Position numbers and translations under genes: made by a program
Shown here: positions 1 through 12,000 of the stretch, piece after piece
How positions within the stretch are numbered: the first letter of the stretch is position 1
How the letters are laid out: each line of letters begins with the position of its first letter
Assembly (NCBI RefSeq): GCF_000512585.2
Contig: NC_089244.1
Location: forward strand, 1,364,001-1,428,000
DNA from: Kwoniella bestiolae CBS 10118
Taxonomy: Eukaryota; Basidiomycota; Tremellomycetes; Tremellales; Cryptococcaceae
DNA: 64,000 nt
Reading direction: 5' to 3'
The notes under the pieces: model-generated
The model's database searches: none
What the model was told of the DNA's origin: nothing
Seen by the model: only the letters and a program-made list of their open reading frames with translations

Positions 1-2
1 GA

Positions 3-334
3 TTGCTGAGGGTCTTACGCGATAGCTATTCGAGGACATACCATCCTACGTCTTATCATATCGTTCAGGAGATCCAGAAATTCAATTTATCAGATTACAG
101 ACCAAGACAGGAACAGTGAGTCTCCTTCTCATCCATGAAACAAGCATGTGATCAGATCCTCATGTGATTGGTGAACCTTGTAGATTCCAAAAGGCAATCA
201 AGAAAGTACGAGCCACTCAACGTATGCGAAGACAACGTGGATTTGCCTTTTCCCAAACGGAGACTAACGAGCAGGATCAGACTAGGTTGATCAGGGCTTA
301 TGATACGAGTGTAGCTAGACCTTCGGGATACTAG
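3..334 (+). CDS. DRS2: Drs2-type P4-ATPase (aminophospholipid flippase), C-terminal tail, 5' truncated by window
   Basis: Two exons are seen: 3-115 and 184-334, joined by an intron running GTGAGT..TTGTAG. The first exon reads in frame from the window edge and ends in a DYRPRQEQ-like stretch. The second gives FQKAIKKVRATQR, then RRQRGFAFSQ, an acidic Glu/Gln run, LIRAYDTS and a stop. The basic RQRGFAFSQ element followed by an (I/V)RxYDT motif is characteristic of the cytosolic C-terminal regulatory tail of Drs2-family flippases, which move phosphatidylserine and phosphatidylethanolamine to the cytosolic leaflet at the trans-Golgi. The catalytic and membrane parts lie outside the window, so activity cannot be judged. 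The assignment rests on this tail only; a closely related P4-ATPase of the same subfamily (APT-type in Cryptococcus) is the main alternative name. Confidence 0.8.
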
Positions 335-461
335 GTGGAGAAAAGGACGGTAGTTCAGATATTTTATGAAAATAGTTATATGAATGCATGGATGAGTCAA
401 AGTATTGGAAGTTATTTGAATATACAATATGATATGCATAGTATCATTGACTCTCGTCTCG

Positions 462-2261
462 TTAGAAGTCCAACAAAGCAGTATCGGTTATGAGATCTCT
501 AGGTGGTGGTGTCTTGGGTCTTTCATATATCCTCTCAGGGATATCGCAAGGTAATCCATCGTTCTATCACATCGATCGCAAGATCAGCTGATGAAGTTCA
601 CATTGCTATCCTCTAAGCTGAAAACTCACGTCAATGTCATATGCTGCCCAACGTAGATCCCTCGACGAGCCTGACATCTCAGCATGGACATAACGCAGAT
701 CATCACCCGGATGACCACGGAACAAACACAGTCGTAAAGTCTTGCCTGTCGTCCAGGCGTCACCTGAGCGAAAGCACGGAAATCAGCTGCTTTGTCTCAT
801 CAATCTCAATTAGGTAGCGGATTGATAGGCTGGCGTAACGAACCAAGTTGAGGCATCAGTATAGCTCTATCACCAGTATCGAAATTTGCAGGTTTGTTTT
901 CGGCTGTCATGAGCTTCGTTGCCATTTGATTACAGACGATGACCTCAGCAAGAAATGTATCAGCTGATTGGCGCTACGTCTTGAGTCACTCAGCGGAAAT
1001 AATTGAGGGCACTGACTGCGCATCGATGGAGTGTAGTAGCTTGCCCAACTTTCTGTTTCACCCTATACCAATTTTGTAAGCTGGCGAGCGGAAAGCACAG
1101 GTCGAGACAGCTTACAATTCCATCATTCTCCTTCTTGTGTTCATATCTAATCCAGGCTGTCTGAAGTGGAAGCTCAACGTATCGATGACAATCAGATTCA
1201 CCTGTGCGGTCGTCAGCTTGCTCTGATCGAAGATAAGGATCATTACCAACTAGCTGACATACCTTGGGATGCGTTTCTAGCCATTCATCCAGCGTGTGCA
1301 GAAAAGCTATCATCTGAGTTTGGGTGGGTATTCGTACGAAATGGATACCGTGAATGATATCGCGGGGCAGTGCTAATTGCATTAACGTTAGCTGAAGACA
1401 ATATGACCAGTAACAATACAACTTACTGGAGCGAGTCCTGGTAATCACCTCTGCGACCGAACGGACTCTTTCCGCCGTTATGCCTCCTTCTGTATCTGAT
1501 TGCCTCTCTGCGTGAGCTTTCGTTGTACAGATACCCTAAAGTGGTAAAACCAGCTCACCTATAACCAACACTTCACCTGCTTCTCCATCCTCAACCTCAG
1601 TCTCACCAATACTAGTCATTCTAGCATTCAGCACTATCCCAAGCGCAACAGCAGTCTTCCCTATCCCCGGTGGACCAGAAATCTCAATGGCCATCCCAGG
1701 AGTGATCGCGGCACTATCTTCCTTCTCTTTGCCCTTCCTTGATGATCTCTTAGGGTGTCTACGACGATCCGGATCGTGGAAATGAGCTATCAGGTGATCT
1801 ATCGAGGTGGATGAGGTGGAGAAATGAGGTAGGTGAGCTGAGGAGAGGAGGTCGGCGGCTGTTGATGCTTGTATCTGACTTTGAGGGGGGTTGCGATTCG
1901 ATATTGGTTGAGAAGATGTGGAAGGACCAGCTGAATAGGAGTCAGCTGCGTCAAAGGTCTCCAAGTCTAGACTAGCTTACCTCCATATGTCTCGATCTGT
2001 TGTAGCAGGTCTTGAGCTTGATGTTTCGGTATCCCAATTTCTATTGTCAAAGAGTAAGCTCTCAGCGACATACCTCAACGTGTACGGCAAGCCAGCTTAC
2101 CTGCACTTATGTCGTTTGCCGAGAGCTGCTGCACGTCGAATATAGTCCTGTACCCAGCATCGGTCAGAGCGGATTTGAGCGTCCGACTGAGGAAAATAAT
2201 CAATCAGCTGGAGATTGATGGTTGATCTGTGAGGCAGTATTCTATTCTTCACGCACGACAT
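462..2261 (-). CDS. Rad51 paralogue, RAD51C type (homologous recombination)
   Basis: About ten exons encode roughly 400 residues. A helix-hairpin-helix-like N-terminus (LKSALTDAGYRT...EIGIPKHQAQDLL) is followed by a Ser/Pro-rich linker. Then come Walker A GPPGIGKT (exon at 1536-1930), an IDTEGG loop, DIIHGIHFVR, Walker B LIVIDTLSF (about 1160), a VIVCNQMATKL loop (about 920), and GDAWTTGKTLRL..GHPGDDLRYVHA (about 650-770). This order is that of RAD51C/XRCC3-class mediators, which assist Rad51 filament assembly on ssDNA in the nucleus. The start I chose is a 5-nt first coding exon (ATG TC at 2261-2257) with a GTGCGT donor, because it alone keeps the N-terminal helix in frame; it is inferred. 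The stop is at 462-464. It is divergent from PUP3. RAD51C fits better than XRCC2/XRCC3 from the QMATK and GDAWTTGK blocks, but paralogue identity needs a tree. Confidence 0.78.
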
Positions 2262-2811
2262 GTTCAGTACAGATATGGGCTGCGAGTGATATGTGCTGTG
2301 AGCAGCAATCTGTGAGTCTACCATATCTATATGACTGCTTGTTGTATCTTGAACAAAGCAGAAGGAGGGAGAGAGAAAGCAAAGTAAAGTCAACGGCAAT
2401 CGCGTCGAGAGAATGAGGATGAGGTGGTCAATCGAAAGTGGAGGTGATGGATGCATAACCAAACATAACATTACTGGACCGGTGTATCTAAATGAGCTAC
2501 TCACATTGCCAGATCTCTGTCTCTTGCCACGTGTATCCCATGCCTCTTACACCTGGGGCCGCGTTTGCGCGTTGTCACTGTCAGTTGAGAGGTTGAATAC
2601 AACAGACGACGATGATGATGATGATGATGATGCATTGTTAGAGAGACGATATATCAACATTCTCACCCAGACAAGTATACACTGTACAGCTTTAGACGAG
2701 ACAGAACCTAGTTCCTTTCCATTTGATCCTATTCTCAGCACTACCCCTCGTACCAAATTATATCACACCCCATTCGCCTCGGGCTTGCACATTCTTCATT
2801 AATCCCTCATC
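2262..2811. other. Intergenic region between RAD51C-like and PUP3; holds a (GAT) microsatellite
   Basis: This is the divergent promoter region of two outward-reading genes. An uninterrupted GAT repeat of about seven units sits at 2611-2632. A 129-codon frame crosses it on the + strand, but it has no start context, domain or intron logic, so I do not call a gene. Confidence 0.6.
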
Positions 2812-3909
2812 ATGGTATGTCATAATCTCCCTTTATGTTCCACGACATACCTCCAATCAACGATGCCTAAGCAGTCCAAGGATCCAGCTGATCTGACTAT
2901 CCCTTCCAGTCTATCATGGAAAACAATGGTGGCTCAGTAGTAGCGATGATAGGTAAAGATTGTGTAGCCATCGCTTCGGATTTAAGATTAGGGAATCAAG
3001 CTGTTGGAATAGCATCAAACTTTGACAAAGTGAGTCAACCTGTAATCTTCTCATTTTCGGGATGAATAGCTCATGATCTTTTCTAGGTTTTCCCTGTGAA
3101 TGATAAGCTGTACTATGGATTACCTGGTCTCGCTACAGATGTATACACATTGTGAGTATGGTCTCAGTACTAAGATCATGTTGATTGACCTTTTACTGAT
3201 ATACGTTCCCTTGGATGCAGAAAAGAACACCTTAGATTCCGAGTAAACATGTACAGAATGAAGGAAGAGCGAGAGATCACGCCCAAGACTTTCACCCATC
3301 TCGTCTCAAGTACATTGTACGAAAAGAGGTGAGCTAGCGTACCAGACTCCGGCTGACAGGGCACAATAGCTGACATGGCTGTACTGCAGATTCGGTCCAT
3401 TCTTCATCGAACCTGTCGTAGCTGGTCTTCCCACGCCAACGGAGTTGGATCCTCATCCCAAACCATTCATCTCCACCATGGATACGTGAGTTGTTTCCAT
3501 CCTCGTCCAAAGTATCCAACTGACGACCGTTTATGGACTTGTAGTATCGGCTGTGTAACGACACCAAAAGATTTCGCAGTAGCTGGAACAGCAGCAGACA
3601 AGCTGTACGGTGTAGCCGAAGGATTATGGGAACCAGATCTTGTGAGTCAGCTTGATGTTGCTCGACGCAGTGCATAGCTGACAGAGATTGACTGGTTCAC
3701 AGGAACCCGAGGATCTCTTCGAAACTGTCTCTCAGACTCTGTTGAATGCTGTAGATCGAGATGCTCTGAGTGGTTGGGGTGCAGTCGTGCACATCATGTG
3801 AGTTTTCTCCAGATATCGTTCGAGGCTGTACTCAGGAGTACTGATCGTTGTCGCTTTCAGCACCCATGACAAGGTGATTACCCGAACTCTTAGAGCTAGA
3901 ATGGACTAA
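2812..3909 (+). CDS. PUP3: 20S proteasome subunit beta-3 (PSMB3)
   Basis: Eight exons encode about 205 residues: 2812-2814, 2910-3029, 3087-3151, 3221-3328, 3390-3485, 3545-3641, 3703-3797 and 3861-3909. The first coding exon is the ATG alone. The protein begins MSIMENNGGSVVAMIGKDC and continues IASDLRLGNQ, FPVNDKLYYGLPGLATD, SSTLYEKRFGPFF and ends TRTLRARMD. That is full length for beta-3, one of the inactive beta subunits of the core particle: it lacks the propeptide and Thr1 nucleophile, as expected for this subunit. It is structural, forming the beta ring in cytosol and nucleus. The reading is continuous with good splice sites throughout, and I see nothing broken. Confidence 0.95.
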
Positions 3910-4216
3910 GAGGGGTTTGGGAGAAGAAGTAGATGAGCACAGACAAGTGCGCAAGATGTCAATGACGAAAACACATGTATATCATTCACACAAAGTGCTT
4001 CTAGAATCCCCTTCCTACGCGTGCACGGATATTGACGTCAAGTGCTTCATGGCATGATCAAGCAGACTGATCTTCTCGTGAAATCGCACAATCCATCCAA
4101 TACACAAAGCTAACTGCCTCAAACCCTATAACGTTACTTCTCCTCAACCCAAATCTGACCAACCTGTCTCCCTTCCCGACGCATTCATGCGATGTGCCGG
4201 AGCTGCATTGCTAGAA

Positions 4217-4661
4217 TTAAGAAGGGTAACAAGTCATGCCTGCACAACGCACAATATGAGCCTTCTGGCTACCTTTCCGAGAGGGACTCATGATAAATAT
4301 ACATCCACTCACTACATCCCTGGGGATCTCGGCAGGTCCATCTGACTCCGTTCCTAGGACAATCTACAGTCAAATTCATCAACACACAGTCACTTGCTCT
4401 TAAGCTAGGATGGTAGATGATGACTCACAGCAGACCTCATAATATCCGCAGGTGATGACTTGTCTCTCTCCGATATCTTTCTTGACCAGACCTGCACACA
4501 AAATTGACTTAGGATGGTCCTGTTGAATGAACCTGTGAAATGGGATTATGAAAGAATGGGATATATAACATACCTTCCTCGACGGGTATGGCATCTGGAA
4601 CAGCAGAGATGGTAGAAATGAGTGCCAGAGCAGAGATGATAGAGCTGATCTTGAATGACAT
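4217..4661 (-). CDS. Small secreted cysteine-rich protein A (tandem paralogue)
   Basis: Four exons encode a protein of about 75 residues. A signal peptide (MSFKISSIISALALISTISA, then VPDA) is followed by a short acidic/basic linker ending in ERQ. A compact cysteine module follows: TCGYYEVC, YCPRNGVRWTC, RDPQGC, SMTC. The last exon is reached by an intron starting right after the GC codon pair, chosen because the neighbouring paralogue at 5336-5805 has the same intron position and the same C-x3-C ending. Introns fall after the signal region, after the VC, and after the GC in both genes. The function is unknown. It is likely exported or cell-wall associated, since it is small, has a signal peptide and an even number of cysteines for disulfides. 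I recognise no named family. Without the last splice the frame would read on to a stop at 4269. Confidence 0.6.
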
Positions 4662-5335
4662 TGTGGTCAAGTTGAATCAAACGAAAAGCTCATGAGAGGA
4701 AGAGATAAACATTTGCACAAGGTATATCACCTGGTTATATACCCCCTGCTGGTACTCTCGGCCATCCGTCAACTGACTATCTGATCGTGATCTCAACGGT
4801 GCCAAGAAGTGATGGATCGTGTTCCTCTTCGAACACGACTTTGATGGAGCTAGTCCATAGTGTTTGTGTATAATTCACGGTCAGATCTCATCTGATGGTC
4901 GTCAACCACAAATAAATCTCGATTCCCCCACTCAGCGAGGCGGTACTACCTTTCGAGGGGGTGTGGGGAGTACGTACTCAGCTCAGGTGAAGGCACTTGC
5001 CTGCCAATGATAGGAAGCGAACGTGTCAAGACAATCTGAAGACCAAATTCTGCTTCAATCTAGACCTTTCTCTTTTGATCAGATCTGAGGCGATGCGTTG
5101 TGTTCATAAGTCAAAGGGTCAGCTGTTCATGTCCAAGTGGGATTGACGTATTATCAATCTCTGGAATGGCTGTGTTTTGCGTATGGTCTCGACCAAATAC
5201 AATCAATTCCTTGCAGACAGCATCAATCACATACGATGTATCGTGTATACAGGCATTTATCTCATCGCTATTTCAGGAACGATCTTGAGACGATGGTCCA
5301 CTCATGGTTGTTAGTGGACTAGTCATTCACCAAAT
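4662..5335. other. Intergenic stretch between the two secreted-protein genes
   Basis: This serves as the promoter region of protein A (read leftwards) and the 3' flank of protein B. Two overlapping frames near 5100-5322 lack start context and splice logic. I see no RNA gene or repeat here. Confidence 0.5.
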
Positions 5336-5805
5336 TCAAGACTTTGGGATGATAGGCTTATTAGGGCAATCGAGGTCTAAACAGAGAACGGCCAAGAACA
5401 ATGATCCAGATCTCTGCCAGATTGATCTTGCATAGGGTTTCTCTGCGACTCACCACAGCCAGCGGGGTTCTGGCATGTGAACTTGATCCCCGACTTTTGA
5501 CACCCTAGCAGTATACAATCAGGATCGTTAAGTCATATCGTATCTTGACAATCTACTCACAGCAGACTTGACCATAGGCGCAATGGACTTCTTGTCGTTT
5601 GGCAACGTCCGGAATGACAGTCCTCTCCATCAATAAATCTAGGTGTACCAGATCCAGCTGAAGCTTCAGCCAAAGAACATTTTGACAGAATGATGATGAG
5701 ATCATGCTCATGAGACTTACCGTTACTATCAGAAACTGGAGCTGGAACAGCCAAGGCTACGCTAGTCAAAGCGAGGAGGAAGATGTAAGCAGATTTGACG
5801 AACAT
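5336..5805 (-). CDS. Small secreted cysteine-rich protein B (tandem paralogue)
   Basis: Four exons encode about 87 residues. A signal peptide (MFVKSAYIFLLALTSVALA, then VPAP) leads to a linker with ERTVIPDVAKRQ, where the KR could be a processing site. The cysteine module is HCAYGQVC, WCQKSGIKFTC, QNPAGC, DLDC, and the protein ends NKPIIPKS. The spacing matches protein A (C-x5-C, x-C-x8-C, x5-C, x3-C), and all three intron positions are the same, so the two arose by tandem duplication. Sequence outside the cysteines is strongly diverged, which is usual for secreted effector-like or cell-surface proteins. An in-frame upstream ATG at 5853 would put 16 residues ahead of the signal peptide, so the inner start is preferred. 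No function can be assigned. Confidence 0.62.
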
Positions 5806-6307
5806 GTTGAAGAATCTGTGTTGCGAGAAGTTTCTTGAAGTGTTGCTAGTCACTTTGTGATTAGAAGATGAAGATGCTCAGAATTTATTCGATGAAGTGC
5901 TTCGCAAAAGGGATATATATTCTGACAGGTTTCGAGATGGATATGACAGAACCGCGATCATGTCTGTGGAGATAGCATAAATCAGCTGCCTCACGATCAA
6001 AACATCTGAACAAGTGAATGATTGATCATCCTATTTGATTATTCGGTTCCTCCGAGGAATCTAAATTTAGACGAATCAAGTAATGATAAGGTATATGTAT
6101 CATAGATGCCCTTCGTAAATAGGCTGCTTTAGAGAGACGATCAGTGATGAATGTGGAAATGATCTTCGGCTCGGAGCCGCCTTATCCTCCTGGGAGAGAT
6201 CAGTTGTTATTCACTGTCAAACTTGATCTCGTGTCTTCGTGGAATGGTGCATCAATGATCTATATACAAATTTGTATTATACTTTTCTCCCAATACTCCT
6301 CGTGATT
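5806..6307. other. Intergenic region upstream of protein B and downstream of HEM2
   Basis: AT-rich sequence with short open frames only. It serves as promoter for protein B. No gene, RNA or repeat is recognised. Confidence 0.5.
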
Positions 6308-7802
6308 TTACTGCTCCTCATCCAACCAATCAAGGAACTGAGGAGTGAAGTAACTCAATATGATACTAGCACCGGCCCTGACCATACTTTCGGTAGTCTC
6401 AAATGCCATCTCCCTCAAACCGTATATACCCTTTTCGGCACCAGCAACGACCATGGCGTATTCCCCTGATACCTGATAACAAGCTGTTGGGTGGTCGGGC
6501 GCATATTGTGCACAATCAGATATAATATCGAGGTATGGTAAGGCAGGTTTGACCATTAGGATATCGGCTCCTTCTCTTGAGTCTCGTTGCTATGGAATAT
6601 AAGTTAGCTGGTGCGATCGATGGGAGGATGGTGAGACACTCACGATAGCACGTCGGGCGAGTGATCGAGCATTGGGAGGTAATTGATAGCATTTCCTATT
6701 CCCGAACGAGGGCGCTGAACCAGCAGCGTCTCTAGATGTCACACGTCCATCAACGATGTGTTCACATGAAAATGGATTGGCAAACTCACCTGAAAGGTCC
6801 ATACAATCCACTCGCGAATTTAGCAGAGTAACTCATAAGCGCACATCTATTAGCCAAACCAGCATGCATCAACCCCAATTTGATCGCTCTAATCCTTCCA
6901 TCCATCATATCACTTGGCGCTACACAATGAGCACCGGCCTTGGCATATGCGACAGCTACTTCTGCGATTCGTTGAGCGGAAGGTTCCATCTCGATCGTAG
7001 GTTGATTCGAGTGGCCGGGGTTGGGCAAGGATGATAAGATACCGCAGTGCCCGTGGGAGGTGTACTCACATAGACATACGTCGACTGTGAGCATGAGCTG
7101 AGGGAAGAGCTTGGCGAGGAGATGGAGAGCTTGGATGACGGGTGTTGAAGGATCGTCGGCGGCACTTCCCCGGGCGTCCTGTAAATAAGATCGGGGATGT
7201 CAGCTTGCTTTGATAAACTCCTAGATGGGTTCACCCCACCCACCCTCGCCACACCGCATCGTACTGACACTACCTTCGTCTTGCCTCCCGTTCTGAGTCG
7301 TCATTCCACATCCTGACTGGCCTCCCCGTCGTCTTCACCTGATTATACAGAAATCACACTAACCTTCTCCATCTTCATGGGCACACCGAACAATATCACA
7401 CCCTTCAAACCCTTCTTCACCAACGGCGCCAAAAACCCTTCAAGCTTGTTCAGTCCCCATCGTTTCTGTCCCGGTAGAGAGGTTATGACCTCCTCGGCAT
7501 CGGGATCATCAGAGATGAAGATGGGGTAGATGAACATTGATTTAGTGAGGTTTCGACCGTTGGATTGCCATGATCGGAGAGTTGGGTGGTGTATACCCCC
7601 ATGAAGGATAGATCTGCACGATAACCGACAGTTAGCGGCAGTGGTTGATGTTCTGAGATTATTGATGGGAGTCTCTGTAGGAAGCAGGGAAGATACCTAC
7701 GATACATCGAGAGGAGGAGCTTTGAACTGATCCGATGGACTGGGTGTTAGCTGGATGTTGTGCCAGGCTGCGGAGAGAATGGAGATATCTCACCTCTGAC
7801 AT
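6308..7802 (-). CDS. HEM2: Delta-aminolevulinic acid dehydratase (porphobilinogen synthase)
   Basis: Six exons; the first holds only nine coding bases (ATG TCA GAG at 7802-7794). The protein begins MSEFKAPPLDVSSILHGG and continues HHPTLRSWQ, MFIYPIFISDDPD, KDARGSAADDP, DVCLCEYTSHGHCG, APSDMMDGRIRAIK, MSYSAKFASGLYGPFR, ILMVKPALPYLD, YQVSGEYAM and FTPQFLDWLDEEQ. The cysteine-containing DVCLCxYTxHGHCG is the zinc site of eukaryotic enzymes. The lysines in the DMMDGRIRAIK region, YSAKF and MVKP include the Schiff-base residues. It condenses two ALA molecules to porphobilinogen, the second step of haem synthesis, in the cytosol. The intron at about 7180-7363 is unusually long for this window (about 180 nt). 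The length is normal for the family and no lesion is seen. Confidence 0.95.
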
Positions 7803-8193
7803 CTTGTATTGCTATTCGGATATGGCTTGTACAAGCTGCGGGTGGGTGTCTGGAGGGGGAAATGATTATACGTGACTATCTAATGAGTAAGACTGAGCTT
7901 GAGTCATTATTGATTCTCTTACCAGGTTATGGGCTCTTTCGTACGAGTATAGTATTATTCCTTTTTTTGCTTAAATTCGGCTAACTCCTACAATCGTCAC
8001 ATACTAGCTGTGTTGATTTCCCACGGTTGATCCACTCTATATTCCACCCTTTAATTACCTCATCCCTCACCCCCTCACCTCGACTAATTCGTCTGGTTGA
8101 TACTTCCTCGTTCGCACATCACACGACTCTACTGTGGTGAAATATCAAACAGCGAAATCAATCGTTACAAATCTCACTTTCCAAATACTCAAT

Positions 8194-8920
8194 ATGTCAA
8201 CCCAGCCTCGCCAACCGACTCAACCTACACAAACACAGGTCGAAGCTGGCCCCTCGACAACACCAACACCGACCGAACAACCCCCAGCGGGTGTCCTGAA
8301 ATTACGTGGTGGGCCATTAAAGAAGCAGAGGGTGGTATGGAGCGACGAGACGGTAGATAATGAAGGTATGGGAAAGAAGAAGTCGAAGAGTGGGTCTTAC
8401 TTTTTCCTTGTTATCCCTGTGAATGGGAATATCAGGTGAGCAATTGAGTGGGGCAAATCACTAACATCCTTTGATATGTCATTAGTATGCTGCATATACC
8501 ATAAACCAAAAGCGTTCGATGAATCCTCCGACGAATCTTCCTGCTCATCATCCGACGAAGATCATTCTCCCAGACAATCTAAATCACACAGAAAGAGTAA
8601 TGGGAAAGCTCAGAAGCAGAAATCAAGAGATGGGGGTGATGGAGGAGTTGAGGAGTTGTCGGATTCGCAGAGTTCGGAATCGGATGGTGGAGCGGGTGAT
8701 GGACGTGCTAGGTGAGTAATCTGCAACCTCATTCATGGCCAATAGCTCTTCAGTAGAAAGGGTTAAAGACTAATGTCATACTTGACATGATAGACCAAGT
8801 AGAAAACCTAAAAAACAACATCATCATTCACACGATTGCGATCATCATGGTAAAGGAAGGGTAAACAAATATGACATACAGCCAAAACCTTCTGATGGTG
8901 CATCAGGACCACAAAATTAA
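8194..8920 (+). CDS. YPI1: Type 1 protein phosphatase inhibitor (YPI1/PPP1R11 family)
   Basis: Three exons: 8194-8389, 8486-8711 and 8794-8920. A Pro/Thr-rich N-terminus leads to LKLRGGPLKKQRVVWSDETVDNEGMGKKKSK, then, across the intron, ICCIYHKPKAFDESSDES. The KKQRVVW element is the RVxW/F-type PP1 docking motif, and the VDNEGMGKKKSKICCIYHKP block is the signature of inhibitor-3/Ypi1. An acidic Ser-rich stretch and a His-rich tail (HHHSHDCDHHGK) follow; both are common in the family. It binds and modulates the Glc7/PP1 catalytic subunit in the nucleus. The ATG is preceded by a stop in frame and gives a normal N-terminus. Confidence 0.9.
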
Positions 8921-9070
8921 GATAGGTCATGATGAAGGCCAATAGCAGTATTTTTCACATTTCCTCTACTTCTGTAGCTTGTTGATTACTATATGTAACT
9001 CGGATAGATTATCCTCTATAGATTGATACATCTGTATATCTATGTTATGCTATTGTATATTGCATATGGT

Positions 9071-12000
9071 CTACTTCAATCCCACTCTAGCTTCTTCCTC
9101 GTTCACAGCAACTCGCAAGCACTTCATACCCAGCTCAAACCACTTTTCTTGACTGACCGTCAATTTCTTGCCTCTCAACCTCGTTGACATGGCCGCAGCG
9201 AATTGTTCTCGTAGCAATTTGATGGCGATTGCTGTCTTTGGTGATACATGATAACGGATCTTTCGATCCAGGTGCAAAGATGATGCCGGTATCTGAGCAC
9301 AGGAAGTCTCAGTCAGAGCCTCAATGAAAGGGGGAGGACCACGGACTTACCCTGAAGTCAGCTACATCTCCACATAGTAATGCCAAAGCTTTATCATCGA
9401 CAGGTCCTGTTTCCCAGGCGTATAACCGCTTAGATTGCATGATCGTAAAGTAGGCTAGGTAGTTGGTACCGAAATCGGATCTTGGCACTTTGAAATTGAC
9501 TGAGCTGGGATGCTGGTAGCCAATTGCTGGTCAGTGGTTTGCGCTCAACCATCTCGACAACGACAGAGACACTGACTATAGCTACGGGCTGTTGATTGAT
9601 GATGGTCTTCAATCCACCACCAGACGATGGATCCAACGAAAGGAGTTTCGGATATAGACCAGCTGCCAACGCGCCGCCCAGTATGTTGACATCCGCTCCA
9701 TTGACATTGAAGTCGGAAGGCACGCTGACGAATCGAGTACGAACGCCGCGAGAGAACCGAGCTCTTCATCATCGACCGTGTCAGCTATGCACATTCTTGA
9801 CATCTTCACGAAACACTCACTGGCTGACTTCGCGACGCTGTTCGGGTGTGGCGTCGACAAACGACGAGTCGACAAGATAGCTATGTTGATCGTCAGTGTA
9901 GGTTTCTCCTGTTAGGGGAAGAATCGATGACTCACGCTAGTAGCTGTTGCCTGAGCTCTTCGATTTGTTGCAGATTCTGCGAAAAATGAAATTCAGTCCA
10001 AGCTCGAAGAGTCTATTCATGACTTGCCAGAAACAAACTAACCTGTAGCGATACAAAGTTTTTCTTACAAAACACTCTAACGAAATTAGGATTCTCCGAA
10101 GCTTTCCTAAAACTGTCAAACACATTCGCGATAGTCAAGAAATCGCTGTTCCCGACCGCGAAGCTTTTCTTGGCATTCTCAGCTTGACTCTCGAAGCCGA
10201 ACGGAGTGACAAAGGGTGATTTTGAGTTGAGCGTAGCAGCTATGGTCAAAGCTGGATCGAGGCATCTCATCATCGCTGCCACCAACAGGAATTTCCCTAG
10301 GTGAACATCCATGGGGAGTTTGGATAACAATCGTCCCATAGGTGTGATATCTTCGTTCGTCGTCAGTGCCTTCACTTCGACAAGGGAAGCAATAGCACGT
10401 TGGATATTGACAGGGGACGGTGGATCTAGCGCCTGTAGAAGGACAGACTCGATGGTTTTGCCGAGTGGTCCTTTGAGGATCTTGATTCTTAATGCGAGAT
10501 CTTGGAGAGATAGACGCAACATTTCGGGTATAGGGTGTTCGGCAAGCTGATCCAAAATAGTCAGCGTATGACCAAAGACGCGCCATTGGATCGAACACAC
10601 CTGAGTATCATGTCTAGCTTTAGTGAACAAATGAAAGGCCAGACCCTCCTGGACTCGACCCGCTCGACCTCGCCGCTGTTTAGCATTACTTCGAGCGATG
10701 TACGTTTCGACCAATCGCGATAATTGACGTTTCTCATCGTATCTATCGAGATAGCTTGTCGGCGTTGATCGTACCTTTGAGTGACAACCAAATACTCACC
10801 GCATCTCTCGATGTTTACCGCTGTCAATGACACAGGTTATATCGGGAATGGTGACACCGGTTTCTGAGAGCAAATCAGAATCAGCATCGAATATCGCGTT
10901 GAGAAAAGTATAACATACCAGCAATGTTTGTGGCTGAGAGTGGAAAAGGCATAATGGTCAGCATATTCTACCATATCCCGGGAGGCAAAGAGGCAGAAGA
11001 TATCGCCCACAAATGACAATCTTCCTAACTCCTTTCGGAGGTATATCAAACACCGCACTTTGTCCTTCTGAACTAATCGTAGAATGCAAGGGATAGACGA
11101 CAAACTCGTTACTACCAAATGCAGGATGAGATTGAAGCGTATCAGTCAACTTTCTGATTTCCGCCAAACCAGGCATGAACACCAAAGTAGCTTGTGAGAA
11201 CGGTACAAGCGTTTGATCTTCGTAACATATCTTTTCGAGAAGCCGAACAATAAGGTCATAGGGTATTCGTCTTGAATCTAGTAAATTTAATGTCGATACC
11301 GTCTTCGAAGAATATTTTGTGGAAGACAATTTGGCAGGATTGGATGACCGACTGGTACCATCTGCGTCTTCGTCATCTGAAGGATCGGAATCGGATTTCG
11401 CACCTTCTTCGTTCCATTCTACCATTTGACCAGCAGGTTTGAAATTTCTCCCTCTAATAGCGTATGGAGAATCTTCCTCAATTTGCCAATCTGACAACTG
11501 AACCGCATCTTCGAGGTAGTTGACCTGAACGGGGAAGGTTCTTCCTGGCACAGAAAGGAAAGGACAGCCACCAAAGAAGTTGGATATTTTCTCTGCATCT
11601 ACCGTGGCTGACATGAGGACCACCTTCAGATCTTTCCGTTGTTGAATTAGATTCTTGAGGACGATTAGAAGGAAATCGGATTCAATAGATCTTTCGTGCA
11701 CTTCATCAATAATGATATGAGTGACTTCATCGAAGGCTGTTCCTTTCGATCCGCCTGAGGATCCACCTTCGAGCATACGAAGTGCAATACCATTGGTTAC
11801 AAAGGCCAGGCGTGTTGCCGCAGACACTTTAGCTTCTAACCGTATAGAGTAGCCGACTAGAGACGAGTTGGTACCCATCGCGCCGGCGGAATCACCCAAT
11901 TCTTGTGATACTCGCTGAGCAAGCGATATAGCACTGATTCTTCTTGGTTCGGTAACGTAAATTTTACACGGTTTACCCTTGGATAGCTGATCTTCGAGGA

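Noticed and set aside
2413..2802. 129-codon + strand frame through the GAT microsatellite
   Set aside because: The Asp run is just the repeat. The rest has no protein features and lies in the PUP3 promoter.
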